64,000 nucleotides of DNA from the NCBI RefSeq assembly GCF_014190915.1, contig NZ_JACHVU010000004.1, positions 186,001 to 250,000 of the forward strand, read 5' to 3'. This DNA is from Mycolicibacterium iranicum (GTDB lineage: Bacteria; Actinomycetota; Actinomycetes; Mycobacteriales; Mycobacteriaceae). Of this stretch, positions 45,517-53,825 are shown piece by piece (the stretch's first letter is position 1; the number at the start of each line of letters is the position of its first letter). Position numbers and translations under genes: made by a program. Below the pieces are notes generated by a model. The model was not told the DNA's origin. It made no database searches and saw only the letters and a list, made by a program, of their open reading frames with translations.

Positions 45517-47244
45517 GTGACGGAGGTCGCGATCCTCGGCGGGGGCGTCGGAGGGCTCAGCGCTGCACACGAACTCGTGCAGCGTGGTTTCCGTGTGACG
45601 GTCTACGAGGCGCGGGACCGCCTCGGTTTCGGCGGCAAGGCTCGGTCGATGCCGGTGCCCGGGTCCGGCACGGACGGGAACCCCGATCTCCCGGCCGAAC
45701 ACGGGTTCCGGTTCTTTCCGGGGTTCTACCGTCATGTCACCGACACCATGAAGGGAATCCCGTGTGACGGCGGAACGGTCCACGACCATCTGACGACGTG
45801 CACCGAGATGCTCATGGCGCAGGCCGGGGGAGGCAACGAGATCGTCGCGCCTACAGGAATACCCACGTCCTGGGGCGGGCTTGTCGACGGTCTGCAGGCG
45901 ATGAAGGCGATGGTGCTCGAAACGGGCGTGCCGCTGTCCGAGTTCGCCGTGTTCGTCGAGCGCATCCTGGCGATGATGACGGCGTGCGACGAGCGACGGT
46001 TGCACGAGTACGAGCGGATGAGCTGGTGGGATTTCGTCGAAGCGCCCGGAAAGTCCCCGGCTTATCAGAAGTTCCTGGCCACGGGGATGACACGCTCGTT
46101 GGTCGCGGCCAAAGCCGAACAGATGTCGGCACGCACCGGTGGCATGATCCTCAGCCAGCTGATCTATGACATGCTTCAGCTCGACGGTCGCGTCGACAAT
46201 GTGCTGGACGGGCCCACCAGCGAGGTGTGGATAGACCCGTGGGTCGACCTGCTCAGGAGCAAGGGGGTCGAATTCCGTTCGGAGTGTGTCGTTTCCGGAA
46301 TCAGCTGTGACGGAGCGCGGATCACCGGCGTCACCGTCCGCACTGCCGACGGCGACGAGTCGGTCCGCGCCGACTACTACATCTCGGCGTTGCCGGTCGA
46401 GAAGTTCGTGCCCCTGGTCTCCCCCCAGATGCGCGCTGCCGACCCGCGTCTGGGCCGGATCCGCCGACTGGACTACGACTGGATGACCGGCATCATGTTC
46501 TACCTGGACCAGGACGTCCCGCTGGAAAACGGTCACGCGATCTTCATCGACTCCGAGTGGGCTCTGACGGCGATCTCACAGAAGCAGTTCTGGCCGCAGA
46601 TCGATCTCGAGCAACGCGGCGACGGCTCGGTCGAAGGAATCCTCTCGGTGGACGTCTCGGCGTGGGATGTGCCCGGCCCGGTGACCGGCAAGGTCGCGAC
46701 GGCGTGTTCGGCGGACGAGATCCGCCGCGAGGTGTGGGCGCAGCTCGTGGCCCACATCGACGACGGGTCACTCGACGAAGCCAACGTGGTGACGTGGTTC
46801 CTGGATCCGGCGATCGAGTTCCCGAACCCGGGTGCGGCGACGAATGCCGAGCCGTTGCTCATCAACACCAAGGGCTCCTGGACCGACCGTCCCGACGCCA
46901 TCACCGCGCTTCCTAATCTGTTCCTGGCAGCCGACTTCGTCCGCACCCATACCGACCTCGCGACCATGGAGGGCGCCAACGAGGCGGCCCGCCGCGCGGT
47001 CAACGGCATCCTGGATGCCGAGGGCTCCTCGTACCGGCGGTGTGCGGTCTACGCCCTGCAGGAACCGTGGGTGCTGTGGCCCTTCCGGCAGATCGACCGC
47101 ATCCGGTGGAGACTCCGCAGACCCGCCAAGCCGCCCTTACGCGTGACCTCCACCGGTGGGCTGGAGCCGACGGGGCCCGTGGCGCGGGCCTGCCTGGCGG
47201 CGGCGAAGAGGACCAGCAAGCACGCGTTCCTCACCCACGGCTGA
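45517..47244 (+). CDS. FAD-dependent oxidoreductase of the carotenoid/squalene desaturase superfamily
   Basis: A 575-residue flavoprotein. It begins with the FAD-binding fold V-A-I-L-G-G-G-V-G-G-L-S-A-A-H-E-L and the second glycine motif R-D-R-L-G-F-G-G-K-A. The segment H-G-F-R-F-F-P-G-F-Y-R-H is characteristic of the amine-oxidase/phytoene-desaturase-like group that includes hydroxysqualene dehydroxylases. The C-terminus A-A-D-F-V-R-T-H-T-D-L-A-T-M-E-G-A closes the FAD site. GTG 45517 is preferred; ATG 45505 is the alternative. It lies 50 bases after the secreted propeller gene, so they may be co-transcribed. Substrate unknown. Confidence 0.8.
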   Translation: MTEVAILGGGVGGLSAAHELVQRGFRVTVYEARDRLGFGGKARSMPVPGSGTDGNPDLPAEHGFRFFPGFYRHVTDTMKGIPCDGGTVHDHLTTCTEMLMAQAGGGNEIVAPTGIPTSWGGLVDGLQAMKAMVLETGVPLSEFAVFVERILAMMTACDERRLHEYERMSWWDFVEAPGKSPAYQKFLATGMTRSLVAAKAEQMSARTGGMILSQLIYDMLQLDGRVDNVLDGPTSEVWIDPWVDLLRSKGVEFRSECVVSGISCDGARITGVTVRTADGDESVRADYYISALPVEKFVPLVSPQMRAADPRLGRIRRLDYDWMTGIMFYLDQDVPLENGHAIFIDSEWALTAISQKQFWPQIDLEQRGDGSVEGILSVDVSAWDVPGPVTGKVATACSADEIRREVWAQLVAHIDDGSLDEANVVTWFLDPAIEFPNPGAATNAEPLLINTKGSWTDRPDAITALPNLFLAADFVRTHTDLATMEGANEAARRAVNGILDAEGSSYRRCAVYALQEPWVLWPFRQIDRIRWRLRRPAKPPLRVTSTGGLEPTGPVARACLAAAKRTSKHAFLTHG

Positions 47245-47362
47245 CGCATTGCCACAGAAGACTTTGCGTAAGAAAACAACTGGAAAGGCGTCCGCCCCTG
47301 CTCGCGTGACCGTTTGCTGATTCGGAACGTGTGCATGGTGGACCTGTGCCATCATCCGGAGC

Positions 47363-50146
47363 GTGCCCACCGACGTCCTGGCTCGCGCCGCGGGCAACGA
47401 GTCGGTAGAAAAGTTCCTGGCCGCGGCGCAATCCGGGCCCGCCGGGCTGGTGCTCGAAGGCGAGGCCGGCATCGGCAAGACCACGATGTGGTCGGACATC
47501 TGCGAGCTTGCCGGCCAACGGGGGTTCCGAGTCCTGTCCTCACGTCCGGCCCAGGCAGAGTCGGTCCTCGCCTATGCCGCCGTCGCCGACCTGACGTCCG
47601 ACATCGGTGACGAGGCAGCCGAGTCGCTACCCGAGCTACAGCGCCTCGCCGTGGATCGCGTCCTGCTGAGGGCGGGTGCCGAGGGCCCGGCGACCGATCA
47701 GCGCGTCGTCGCCGCGGCGGTCGGCGGGCTGCTCGAACGTGTGGCCGCCGTTTCCCCCGTCCTCGTCGCAGTGGACGACGTGCAGTGGCTCGATGCCTCC
47801 AGCCGGACCGTGCTGGCCTATGTCGCCCGCCGGCTGTCGGGGCGGGTCGGGCTTCTGCTCACCGAGCGCTGCGATGCCCTGCAAGGCACCACCCTGTCGT
47901 GGCTGACGCTGACGAACCCGGAGGAGATCGCGCGACTGCGGTTGGGTCCGCTGAGCCTGGGCGCACTCCACGTTCTGCTCATGCACAAGCTGGGCCGATC
48001 CTTTCCGCGCGCCATCATGGTGCGCATCGCTGAGGTCGCCGGCGGTAATCCCTTCTATGCGCTGGAACTCGCGCGCGCGATGGATGGCCGGACTCCGGCC
48101 TCCCGCACCGGATTGCCGAGCACCCTGGCCGACTTGGTGCGCGTGCGCCTCGGCCGTCTGGATGGCGATGTCCGCAACACCCTCCTTGCCGTGGCCTCGG
48201 TGGCGGCGCCGACGGTCGATCTGCTCGCTCGTCTCAACAGCACATCCGCCGAGCACATCGTGGATCTGCTGGAAGAGGTGGAGACTGAGGGGATCATCGG
48301 CATCGAGGGCAACCAGGTGCGGTTCTCACACCCGTTGTTGGCGCGTGGCGTCTACAGCGAAGCCACCCCGGCGAACCGACGCGCCATGCACCGGGCTCTG
48401 GCGGCCATCGAATCTCAACCCGAGCTCCGGGCCCGACACCTCGCCCTGGCCGCAACCAGTGCCGACGAAGCCACTTTGGCCGCACTGGACGAAGCGGCGG
48501 AAGCCGCGCGCAGACGCGGAGCCCCCGCGGCAGCCGCGGAACTGCTCGAATTGGCCATCGGCCTCGGCGGCGACAAGCCGTGGCGCCGACTGCGGGCGGC
48601 GGGCGACCATTTCCAGGCGGGCGACACCAGCCGGGCACGGTCACTGCTCGAAGAGCTGACCCGGGTTCTTCGCCCCGGGGTGCTGCGCGCCATCGCCTTC
48701 AATCTCCTCGGTGCTCTCTGCGTCTACGACAACCGCTTCATGGAGGCCTCGGGCCTTCTGATCCAGGCGGTGGACGAGGGCCACGAGGTGCCTGCGGTCC
48801 AGATACAGGCCCTGATGTCGTTGTCGTTCGCCCAGGGAATGGGGTCTTTCGCCGAAGGCACCTCCGAGGAGGGCCTGTTCGACGTCATGCTGGAGAACTC
48901 GCGCCGGGCGGTGGCGCTCGCCGAAGAACTCGGGGTGCCCACCGTGACGAGCCAAGCGCTGGCGATGTGGGTCCACACCCTGTTCATCCACGGTCACGGC
49001 GTCGACAAGACCGCTCTCGACAGGGCTTTGGATCTCGAGGTGCTCGACGACGATGTCGCGATCCCGTTCAAGGCCAGCGCGGTGAACGCCTTGATCCTGG
49101 CGTGGACGGGCCGACTGGACGAGGCGGCCGGACAGATGTCGACGGTGCGGCGCAGCTGTGAGGAACGGGGTTCCGACCGCAACCTGATGGCCGTGGCCAG
49201 CTACAGCGCGATGATCGAGATGTGGCGCGGAAACCTCGCCGCTGCAGCAGAGTTCGCCGAAGAGGGCGTGGAGCGCGCACAGCAGCTCGGCGACAACCAC
49301 GTCGAGATCATCCCGCTGAGCGTGCGCAGCGTGGTGTCCGCGTATCAGGGTCGCGTCGATGACGCTCGGGCCGACGCCCACTCCGCTCTCGACGCCGCGA
49401 TGGACTGCGGGGCTACTCGCATGGCGGACTGGCCGAGGATGACGCTGTGTCTGGTCGAGCTGTCACTGGGAAACCATGTCGACGCCGTCGCCGCCGTGCA
49501 ACCGTTGCTGGACCGGTTGGCCATCGTGCCCGGCACCGAGCTCATGCACAGCTGGTATCTACCGGACGCTGCGGAATCCCTGGTGGCACTGGGCAATATG
49601 GAGCGAGCCGACCACATCGTCGACATCCTCGAGCGTAACGGTCGCAGGGTGGACCGGGCCTGGATGCTGGCGGCAGCCGAACGGTGCCGGGCCATGTCCC
49701 TCGCCGCGCGCGGGGACGTGGAGGCGGCCGACGCGGCAGTGCGCCGAGCGATGGTCGAACACGAGCGGTTGCCGATGCCCTTCGAGAGGGCCAGGACACA
49801 ATTGCTGCTCGGCCAGCTGCAGCGCCGCCGGCGAGCCAAGGATGCCGCGGTCCATACACTGAGGGACGCTCTGAAAGCCTTCGAGGCGATGGGTGCGACC
49901 CTGTGGGCTCAGCGCGTGCGGGCCGAGTTGTCCCGGACCAACGTGGGGCGCAGCGGCGACGGCGAGTTGACGCCCTCCGAGCAGCGCACCGCCGAGCTCG
50001 CTGCATCGGGGATGACCAACCGCGACATCGCGTCGACGCTGTTCATCAGCCAGAAGACCGTCGAGCACAACCTGGGTCGGGTCTACCGCAAGCTCGGCAT
50101 CAAGACCCGCGCGGAGTTGGGAAGAAAGATGGACCGGATCACATGA
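47363..50146 (+). CDS. Large ATPase LuxR-family regulator (LAL type)
   Basis: A 927-residue regulator. The N-terminal ATPase domain has Walker A G-E-A-G-I-G-K-T-T at 33-41 and Walker B V-L-V-A-V-D-D-V-Q-W-L-D near 133-144. A long helical TPR-like region follows (about 330-850). The C-terminal LuxR helix-turn-helix, about 55 residues, has L-T-P-S-E-Q-R-T-A-E-L-A-A-S-G and F-I-S-Q-K-T-V-E-H-N-L-G-R-V-Y-R-K-L. LAL proteins activate transcription after ligand and ATP binding. The start is GTG. Two small genes follow in the same direction and may be targets or partners. Confidence 0.88.
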   Translation: MPTDVLARAAGNESVEKFLAAAQSGPAGLVLEGEAGIGKTTMWSDICELAGQRGFRVLSSRPAQAESVLAYAAVADLTSDIGDEAAESLPELQRLAVDRVLLRAGAEGPATDQRVVAAAVGGLLERVAAVSPVLVAVDDVQWLDASSRTVLAYVARRLSGRVGLLLTERCDALQGTTLSWLTLTNPEEIARLRLGPLSLGALHVLLMHKLGRSFPRAIMVRIAEVAGGNPFYALELARAMDGRTPASRTGLPSTLADLVRVRLGRLDGDVRNTLLAVASVAAPTVDLLARLNSTSAEHIVDLLEEVETEGIIGIEGNQVRFSHPLLARGVYSEATPANRRAMHRALAAIESQPELRARHLALAATSADEATLAALDEAAEAARRRGAPAAAAELLELAIGLGGDKPWRRLRAAGDHFQAGDTSRARSLLEELTRVLRPGVLRAIAFNLLGALCVYDNRFMEASGLLIQAVDEGHEVPAVQIQALMSLSFAQGMGSFAEGTSEEGLFDVMLENSRRAVALAEELGVPTVTSQALAMWVHTLFIHGHGVDKTALDRALDLEVLDDDVAIPFKASAVNALILAWTGRLDEAAGQMSTVRRSCEERGSDRNLMAVASYSAMIEMWRGNLAAAAEFAEEGVERAQQLGDNHVEIIPLSVRSVVSAYQGRVDDARADAHSALDAAMDCGATRMADWPRMTLCLVELSLGNHVDAVAAVQPLLDRLAIVPGTELMHSWYLPDAAESLVALGNMERADHIVDILERNGRRVDRAWMLAAAERCRAMSLAARGDVEAADAAVRRAMVEHERLPMPFERARTQLLLGQLQRRRRAKDAAVHTLRDALKAFEAMGATLWAQRVRAELSRTNVGRSGDGELTPSEQRTAELAASGMTNRDIASTLFISQKTVEHNLGRVYRKLGIKTRAELGRKMDRIT

Positions 50147-50161
50147 AGGAACGGACAACTG

Positions 50162-50539
50162 GTGAGTGAAGCGGAATCGGACTGGACCGCAGCCCTTGTC
50201 GCCGACTCCGAGGCGGCCCTGCGACGGCTGTGCGTCGCGGTCGAAGACGGTGCCGAACAGATGAGCTCCACGCAGCGCACCGCAGGCGGCCTGCAGCCCC
50301 TGGGGGAACCGGCCGACGAGCCCGAGGCCGGCGCGAATGTCGGTATCCTGCAGGCGATCACGGCACTCAGGACGGCCGTGGTGGGTGCGGCCGACCTGGC
50401 GACCGAGAGGACACGACGAATCGTCGAAACCCTGCCCGGCGATTCGGCGTCGTTTCGGCAATCCGATGCCGGTGTCCTCCTGAGCCGGGGTCAGAGCACC
50501 CTGCGGCGTCTGCTCGGCGACTCCGCGGCCCAGGACTGA
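50162..50539 (+). CDS. Hypothetical protein downstream of the LuxR regulator
   Basis: A 125-residue acidic, helical protein starting at GTG, 15 bases after the LuxR stop, with AAGGAA about 10 bases upstream. No signal peptide, membrane segment or recognised domain. The arrangement suggests an operon with the LuxR gene and the DUF5995 gene that follows. Function unknown. Confidence 0.6.
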   Translation: MSEAESDWTAALVADSEAALRRLCVAVEDGAEQMSSTQRTAGGLQPLGEPADEPEAGANVGILQAITALRTAVVGAADLATERTRRIVETLPGDSASFRQSDAGVLLSRGQSTLRRLLGDSAAQD

Positions 50540-50550
50540 AGGAGCCGACC

Positions 50551-51363
50551 GTGCCGTACCCCACGGTGAATCCGATATTCCCGCTCCCGCAACTCGACCG
50601 GGTGAACACCGTCGACGACGTCATCGCCAACTTCGACATCATCATCGAGTGGGCGATCGAGGCCGAGAACGGCATCGGTTACTTCGCCACGGTCTACAAG
50701 CGCGCCACCGTGGCCATCAAGGCGAAGATCGACCAGGGCGGATGCTTCGACGACGACGCGCGGATGACGCGCTTCGACATGATCTTCGCGCAGCGGTATT
50801 TCGATGCCCTCAACGCCTATTTCCATCCGCAGGACTACGAGGCGCCCACCCATGTGTGGCAGTGGAGTTTCGACGGTCACGAGTACGACGATCCCGAACC
50901 GGTCATGGTGCAGCACATGCTGACCGCGGTGAATTCGCACGTCAATCTCGATCTCGGGATCGCTGCGTTCCTGGCAGCCGAAGGCCAGCCGCTGAAGGAG
51001 CTGGAGCGCGACTTCGACCGCATCAACGAGCTGCTGGCCGACGAGGTCGCCGTGTTCCTGAAGACGCTCTCCGAACTCTCCCCGCGGGTGGGTGTCCTGC
51101 GGCGCCTTCTCTTCTGCGAAGATCGCGCACTCGGGGAGGTACTGAAGATCTTCCGCAACCTGGCATGGGCCTTCTCCCACCAGCTGGCCGCTCAGCCGCA
51201 GCGGCGCCGCGATCACATCGGTGTCCACGATTCGTGGGCCGGTGTTCTCGGGTCCTACTACCTGCACCCCAATGACACCATGCTCCGGCTCGTCCGGTGG
51301 ATCGGTGAACGGGAGAGCCGAGCGGTGGCCCACAATCTCCGCGTACTCGACGGGCGCATCTGA
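50551..51363 (+). CDS. DUF5995 family protein
   Basis: A 270-residue soluble protein. It matches the DUF5995 family by its D-V-I-A-N-F-D-I-I-I-E-W-A, G-Y-F-A-T-V-Y-K-R-A-T and H-M-L-T-A-V-N-S-H-V-N-L-D-L-G-I-A segments. The conserved histidines and acidic residues hint at a helical, possibly metal-binding fold, but no activity is known. GTG start with AAGGAG about 7 bases upstream. It is 11 bases after the hypothetical gene, so probably the last gene of the LuxR operon. Confidence 0.75.
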   Translation: MPYPTVNPIFPLPQLDRVNTVDDVIANFDIIIEWAIEAENGIGYFATVYKRATVAIKAKIDQGGCFDDDARMTRFDMIFAQRYFDALNAYFHPQDYEAPTHVWQWSFDGHEYDDPEPVMVQHMLTAVNSHVNLDLGIAAFLAAEGQPLKELERDFDRINELLADEVAVFLKTLSELSPRVGVLRRLLFCEDRALGEVLKIFRNLAWAFSHQLAAQPQRRRDHIGVHDSWAGVLGSYYLHPNDTMLRLVRWIGERESRAVAHNLRVLDGRI

Positions 51364-51411
51364 CCGCGACGTATCAGTCTGCGGCGCAACGGGCTCCGTA
51401 CCGGCGGGCGG

Positions 51412-52515
51412 TCAGCGGAAGTCAGCGAAAAACGTGCTGACGTCGTCGACGTACAACTCGGGTTGCTCGAAGGCCGCGAAGTGGCCGCCACGCGGCATCG
51501 TCGTCCACCGGGTGATGTTGTAGTTGGCCTCGCACCAGGTGCGGGGAAACCGAAGGATCTCCCTGGGGAACGACGCGACCCCGGTCGGTAGCGTGACCGG
51601 CTCGCCGCCGGAGAAACTGCCGAAGCTCTCCCAGTAGAGCCGGGCAGAGGAGGCACCGCTGCCGGTGATCCAGTACAGCATCACGTTGTCGAGTAGTTCG
51701 TCCTTGGTGAGGACGTTCTCCGGGTGCCCGTCACAGTCCATCCACGACCAGAACTTCTCCACGATCCACGCCAGCTGCCCCACCGGGGAGTCGACGAGTC
51801 CGTACCCCAGCGTCTGCGGTCGGGTCGCCTGCTGCTTCGAATAGCCCGCATCCCACTGGCGGTAGTAGCCGAGCCGCTCGAGCGCGGCGAGTTCTTCGGC
51901 GGTCGGATCCGTCAGGTTCTTCGGCGGCCTGCCCATCGGCATGTTGGTGTGGATGGCCACGCAACCACCGACGTTGCGTCCGATCTGTGTGGTGACCGCG
52001 GCGCCCCAGTCGCCGCCCTGAGCGCCGTACCGGTCATAGCCCAGCCGCGTCATCAGGGTGTCCCACGCCGCAGCGATCCGCTCCACGCCCCAACCCGTCT
52101 CGGTCGGCTTGCCCGAGAAGCCGTAGCCGGGGAGCGAGGGACAGACCACGTCGAACCCGGCCTCGGTGAGCGGACCGACGACCTTCTGGAACTCGACGAT
52201 CGAGCCGGGCCAGCCGTGGGTGATGATCAGCGGGAACGCATCGGCGCGGGTCGAACGCTGGTGCACGAAGTGGACGTCGAGTCCATCGATCTCGGTCGTG
52301 AATTGATCGAACCGGTTCAGAGCCGATTCCCTTGTCCGCCAGTCGTAGTGGCCCGCCCAGTACTCGGCGAGCTCACGGGTGTAGGCCAGTGGGATGCCCT
52401 GGCTCCAGTCGTCGACGCATTCGGCGTCGGGCCACCGGGTCCGGCGTAAGCGCTCGGCGAGATCGCTGAGGTCGTCCTCGGCGACGCGGATGCGAAATGG
52501 CTGAATCTGCGACAT
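51412..52515 (-). CDS. Epoxide hydrolase (alpha/beta-hydrolase with EHN domain)
   Basis: A 367-residue epoxide hydrolase of the microsomal type. The N-terminal EHN domain contains F-R-I-R-V-A-E-D-D-L-S-D-L and W-P-D-A-E. The catalytic domain has the oxyanion motif H-G-W-P-G-S, the nucleophile aspartate in G-G-D-W-G-A-A and the catalytic histidine in P-R-G-G-H-F-A-A-F-E-Q-P. It opens epoxides to diols. The ATG at 52515 gives the EHN domain its normal start; the open frame extends further upstream. It is divergent from the small membrane-protein genes by 33 bases. Confidence 0.92.
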   Translation of the reverse strand: MSQIQPFRIRVAEDDLSDLAERLRRTRWPDAECVDDWSQGIPLAYTRELAEYWAGHYDWRTRESALNRFDQFTTEIDGLDVHFVHQRSTRADAFPLIITHGWPGSIVEFQKVVGPLTEAGFDVVCPSLPGYGFSGKPTETGWGVERIAAAWDTLMTRLGYDRYGAQGGDWGAAVTTQIGRNVGGCVAIHTNMPMGRPPKNLTDPTAEELAALERLGYYRQWDAGYSKQQATRPQTLGYGLVDSPVGQLAWIVEKFWSWMDCDGHPENVLTKDELLDNVMLYWITGSGASSARLYWESFGSFSGGEPVTLPTGVASFPREILRFPRTWCEANYNITRWTTMPRGGHFAAFEQPELYVDDVSTFFADFR

Positions 52516-52548
52516 GGCACATCCTGGCATCCCCGATAATCGACGGTC

Positions 52549-52995
52549 GTGGGCACCCCGACGATCATCCTCATCGCCGCGACGACACTGGCCGCGTGCA
52601 CCGCACTCGGCGGGGCCGTCTACGAGGTGGTCGTCGTCGATCCCTCCTGGCCGAGGCGGCCCGGCATCATCCAGTCGCAGAACGGCGGGATATCCCGCGT
52701 TCGCTTCTGGTTGCCGGTGCCGGTGATCTTCGAGGTGCTGTTGGTCGTCACGCTGGTCCTCACATGGGGCGACGGGGGCGTCGGAACGGCCCTGCTCGTC
52801 GCTCTGGTGAGCCATGCGGCGATGCGGCTCTGGGCCCTGTTCGACCTCATTCCCCGAGGCGCGGAGTTCGAACGCAAGAACCCCGGTGACGTCGACGAAG
52901 CTGCTGCTCTGCGGTGGACCCGGCGCAACATGCTGCGGGTGCCGCTGCTGCTCGTCACCTCCTGCGCGATGCTGGCCGCTCTGGCGGCGGCCTGA
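52549..52995 (+). CDS. Small membrane protein, 148 residues
   Basis: Four hydrophobic segments (about 5-25, 55-75, 80-98 and 128-147) predict an integral membrane protein. It has a conserved-looking P-R-R-P-G-I-I-Q and L-I-P-R-G-A-E-F-E-R-K-N-P loop. The start is GTG; GATAAT ends 8 bases upstream and would allow a leaderless mRNA. No recognised domain. It is followed closely by a second small membrane protein. Confidence 0.7.
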   Translation: MGTPTIILIAATTLAACTALGGAVYEVVVVDPSWPRRPGIIQSQNGGISRVRFWLPVPVIFEVLLVVTLVLTWGDGGVGTALLVALVSHAAMRLWALFDLIPRGAEFERKNPGDVDEAAALRWTRRNMLRVPLLLVTSCAMLAALAAA

Positions 52996-53006
52996 TCCTG
53001 AGTGCC

Positions 53007-53345
53007 GTGGACGAGCGAAAACCGTTGCAGGCCGGGCTCACGGCGGTCGTGCTGTTGGCGCACGCGGTGCTGGCCCTGCTCACCGTCTTGGTGACCGGCC
53101 TGCAGGTGATGGGAACCGCCAACTGCGCCTATGTCGAGTGCGGGGACCAACGCTGGGCCGGTGAGGCCATGGGACTGGCCATGGTGGGCAGCGCCGCCCT
53201 GCTCGTTCTCGATGTCGTCATCGCGGTCTGGCGAATGGTCATCCGCCGTCGGGCGCTACCGGTCGCGCTCATCGGTCTCGGGGCGCAGCTCGTGCTGTGG
53301 GTCGTCTGCATGGTGATGATGGCCCAGGCTGGACCTGTGTCCTGA
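53007..53345 (+). CDS. Small membrane protein, 112 residues
   Basis: Three predicted membrane helices (about 11-31, 48-68 and 81-102), with a C-A-Y-V-E-C-G-D loop between the first two whose cysteines could form a disulfide. GTG 53007 is preferred; the frame extends upstream into the previous gene. It lies 11 bases after the preceding membrane gene. Function unknown. Confidence 0.65.
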   Translation: MDERKPLQAGLTAVVLLAHAVLALLTVLVTGLQVMGTANCAYVECGDQRWAGEAMGLAMVGSAALLVLDVVIAVWRMVIRRRALPVALIGLGAQLVLWVVCMVMMAQAGPVS

Positions 53346-53535
53346 CCGCGGGGATCGGAGGAGACGACCCCAGCAACGCCACCTCCCTGACGATCGCGGC
53401 CGCGGTGATGTCGTCACCGGGCGACGGAACACCTGCACACCAACCGGTTGGGGATGTTCTGGTCGCGACGATGTGTGATTCCGGGAGTGCCAGGGGGACC
53501 GAAGAGTCGGTGCCGGTCCGGAGTGCGGTTAACGC

Positions 53536-53555
53536 CGCCCCGGCGCACCGGGGCG
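53536..53555. terminator. GC-rich hairpin downstream of the small membrane genes
   Basis: CGCCCCGG-CGCA-CCGGGGCG forms a perfect 8-bp stem with a 4-base loop, followed by TTCC. The position, 190 bases after the last small gene, is compatible with termination but not close to it. Confidence 0.4.
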
Positions 53556-53747
53556 TTCCGATCGATCCGCCCCGGGGTCCGACAACAGACTGGCGCAGGC
53601 GTCGAGCGGGCCATGGTGCAGCCGCGGACTCGGCGCGCCCGGGATGGCCAGCTACGAGCCGTGCCTCTGCCCGGCCATCGCCATCACCGTTGCTGAGTCG
53701 CGAGGGAAAGTGCGGCACCCCTCCTGCGGATTACATGAAAAACGTAG

Positions 53748-53776
53748 GGAAACCCCCTATATCTCCGAACCGTTCC
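53748..53776 (+). promoter_or_regulatory. Candidate ECF-sigma promoter for the 1702-residue secreted protein
   Basis: GGAAAC (53748-53753) and CGTTCC (53771-53776) are separated by 17 bases, close to the GGAAC/CGTT pattern of mycobacterial SigE/SigH-type promoters. It would put the transcript start about 40 bases before the ATG at 53826. Confidence 0.45.
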
Positions 53777-53825
53777 CGCCCGTAGCGTCCGAGGCGGCAA
53801 ATGTGTCGAAACGGGGGCAGGGATC

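Larger units (their letters stand above)
53346..53825. other. 480-base intergenic region before the giant secreted protein
   Basis: No convincing gene is seen; open frames here are short, in several registers and end outside the region. It contains a GC-rich hairpin (53536-53555) and a candidate ECF sigma promoter (53748-53776) close to the next gene. Confidence 0.6.

Noticed and set aside
47282..47310. GGAAAG-N17-CGTGAC before the LuxR gene as an ECF promoter
   Set aside because: Both elements deviate from the consensus and other partial matches occur nearby.
53346..53825. Possible small genes in the gap before the giant secreted protein
   Set aside because: Open frames of up to about 160 codons exist in several registers, but none has a convincing start, domain or coding-like composition.
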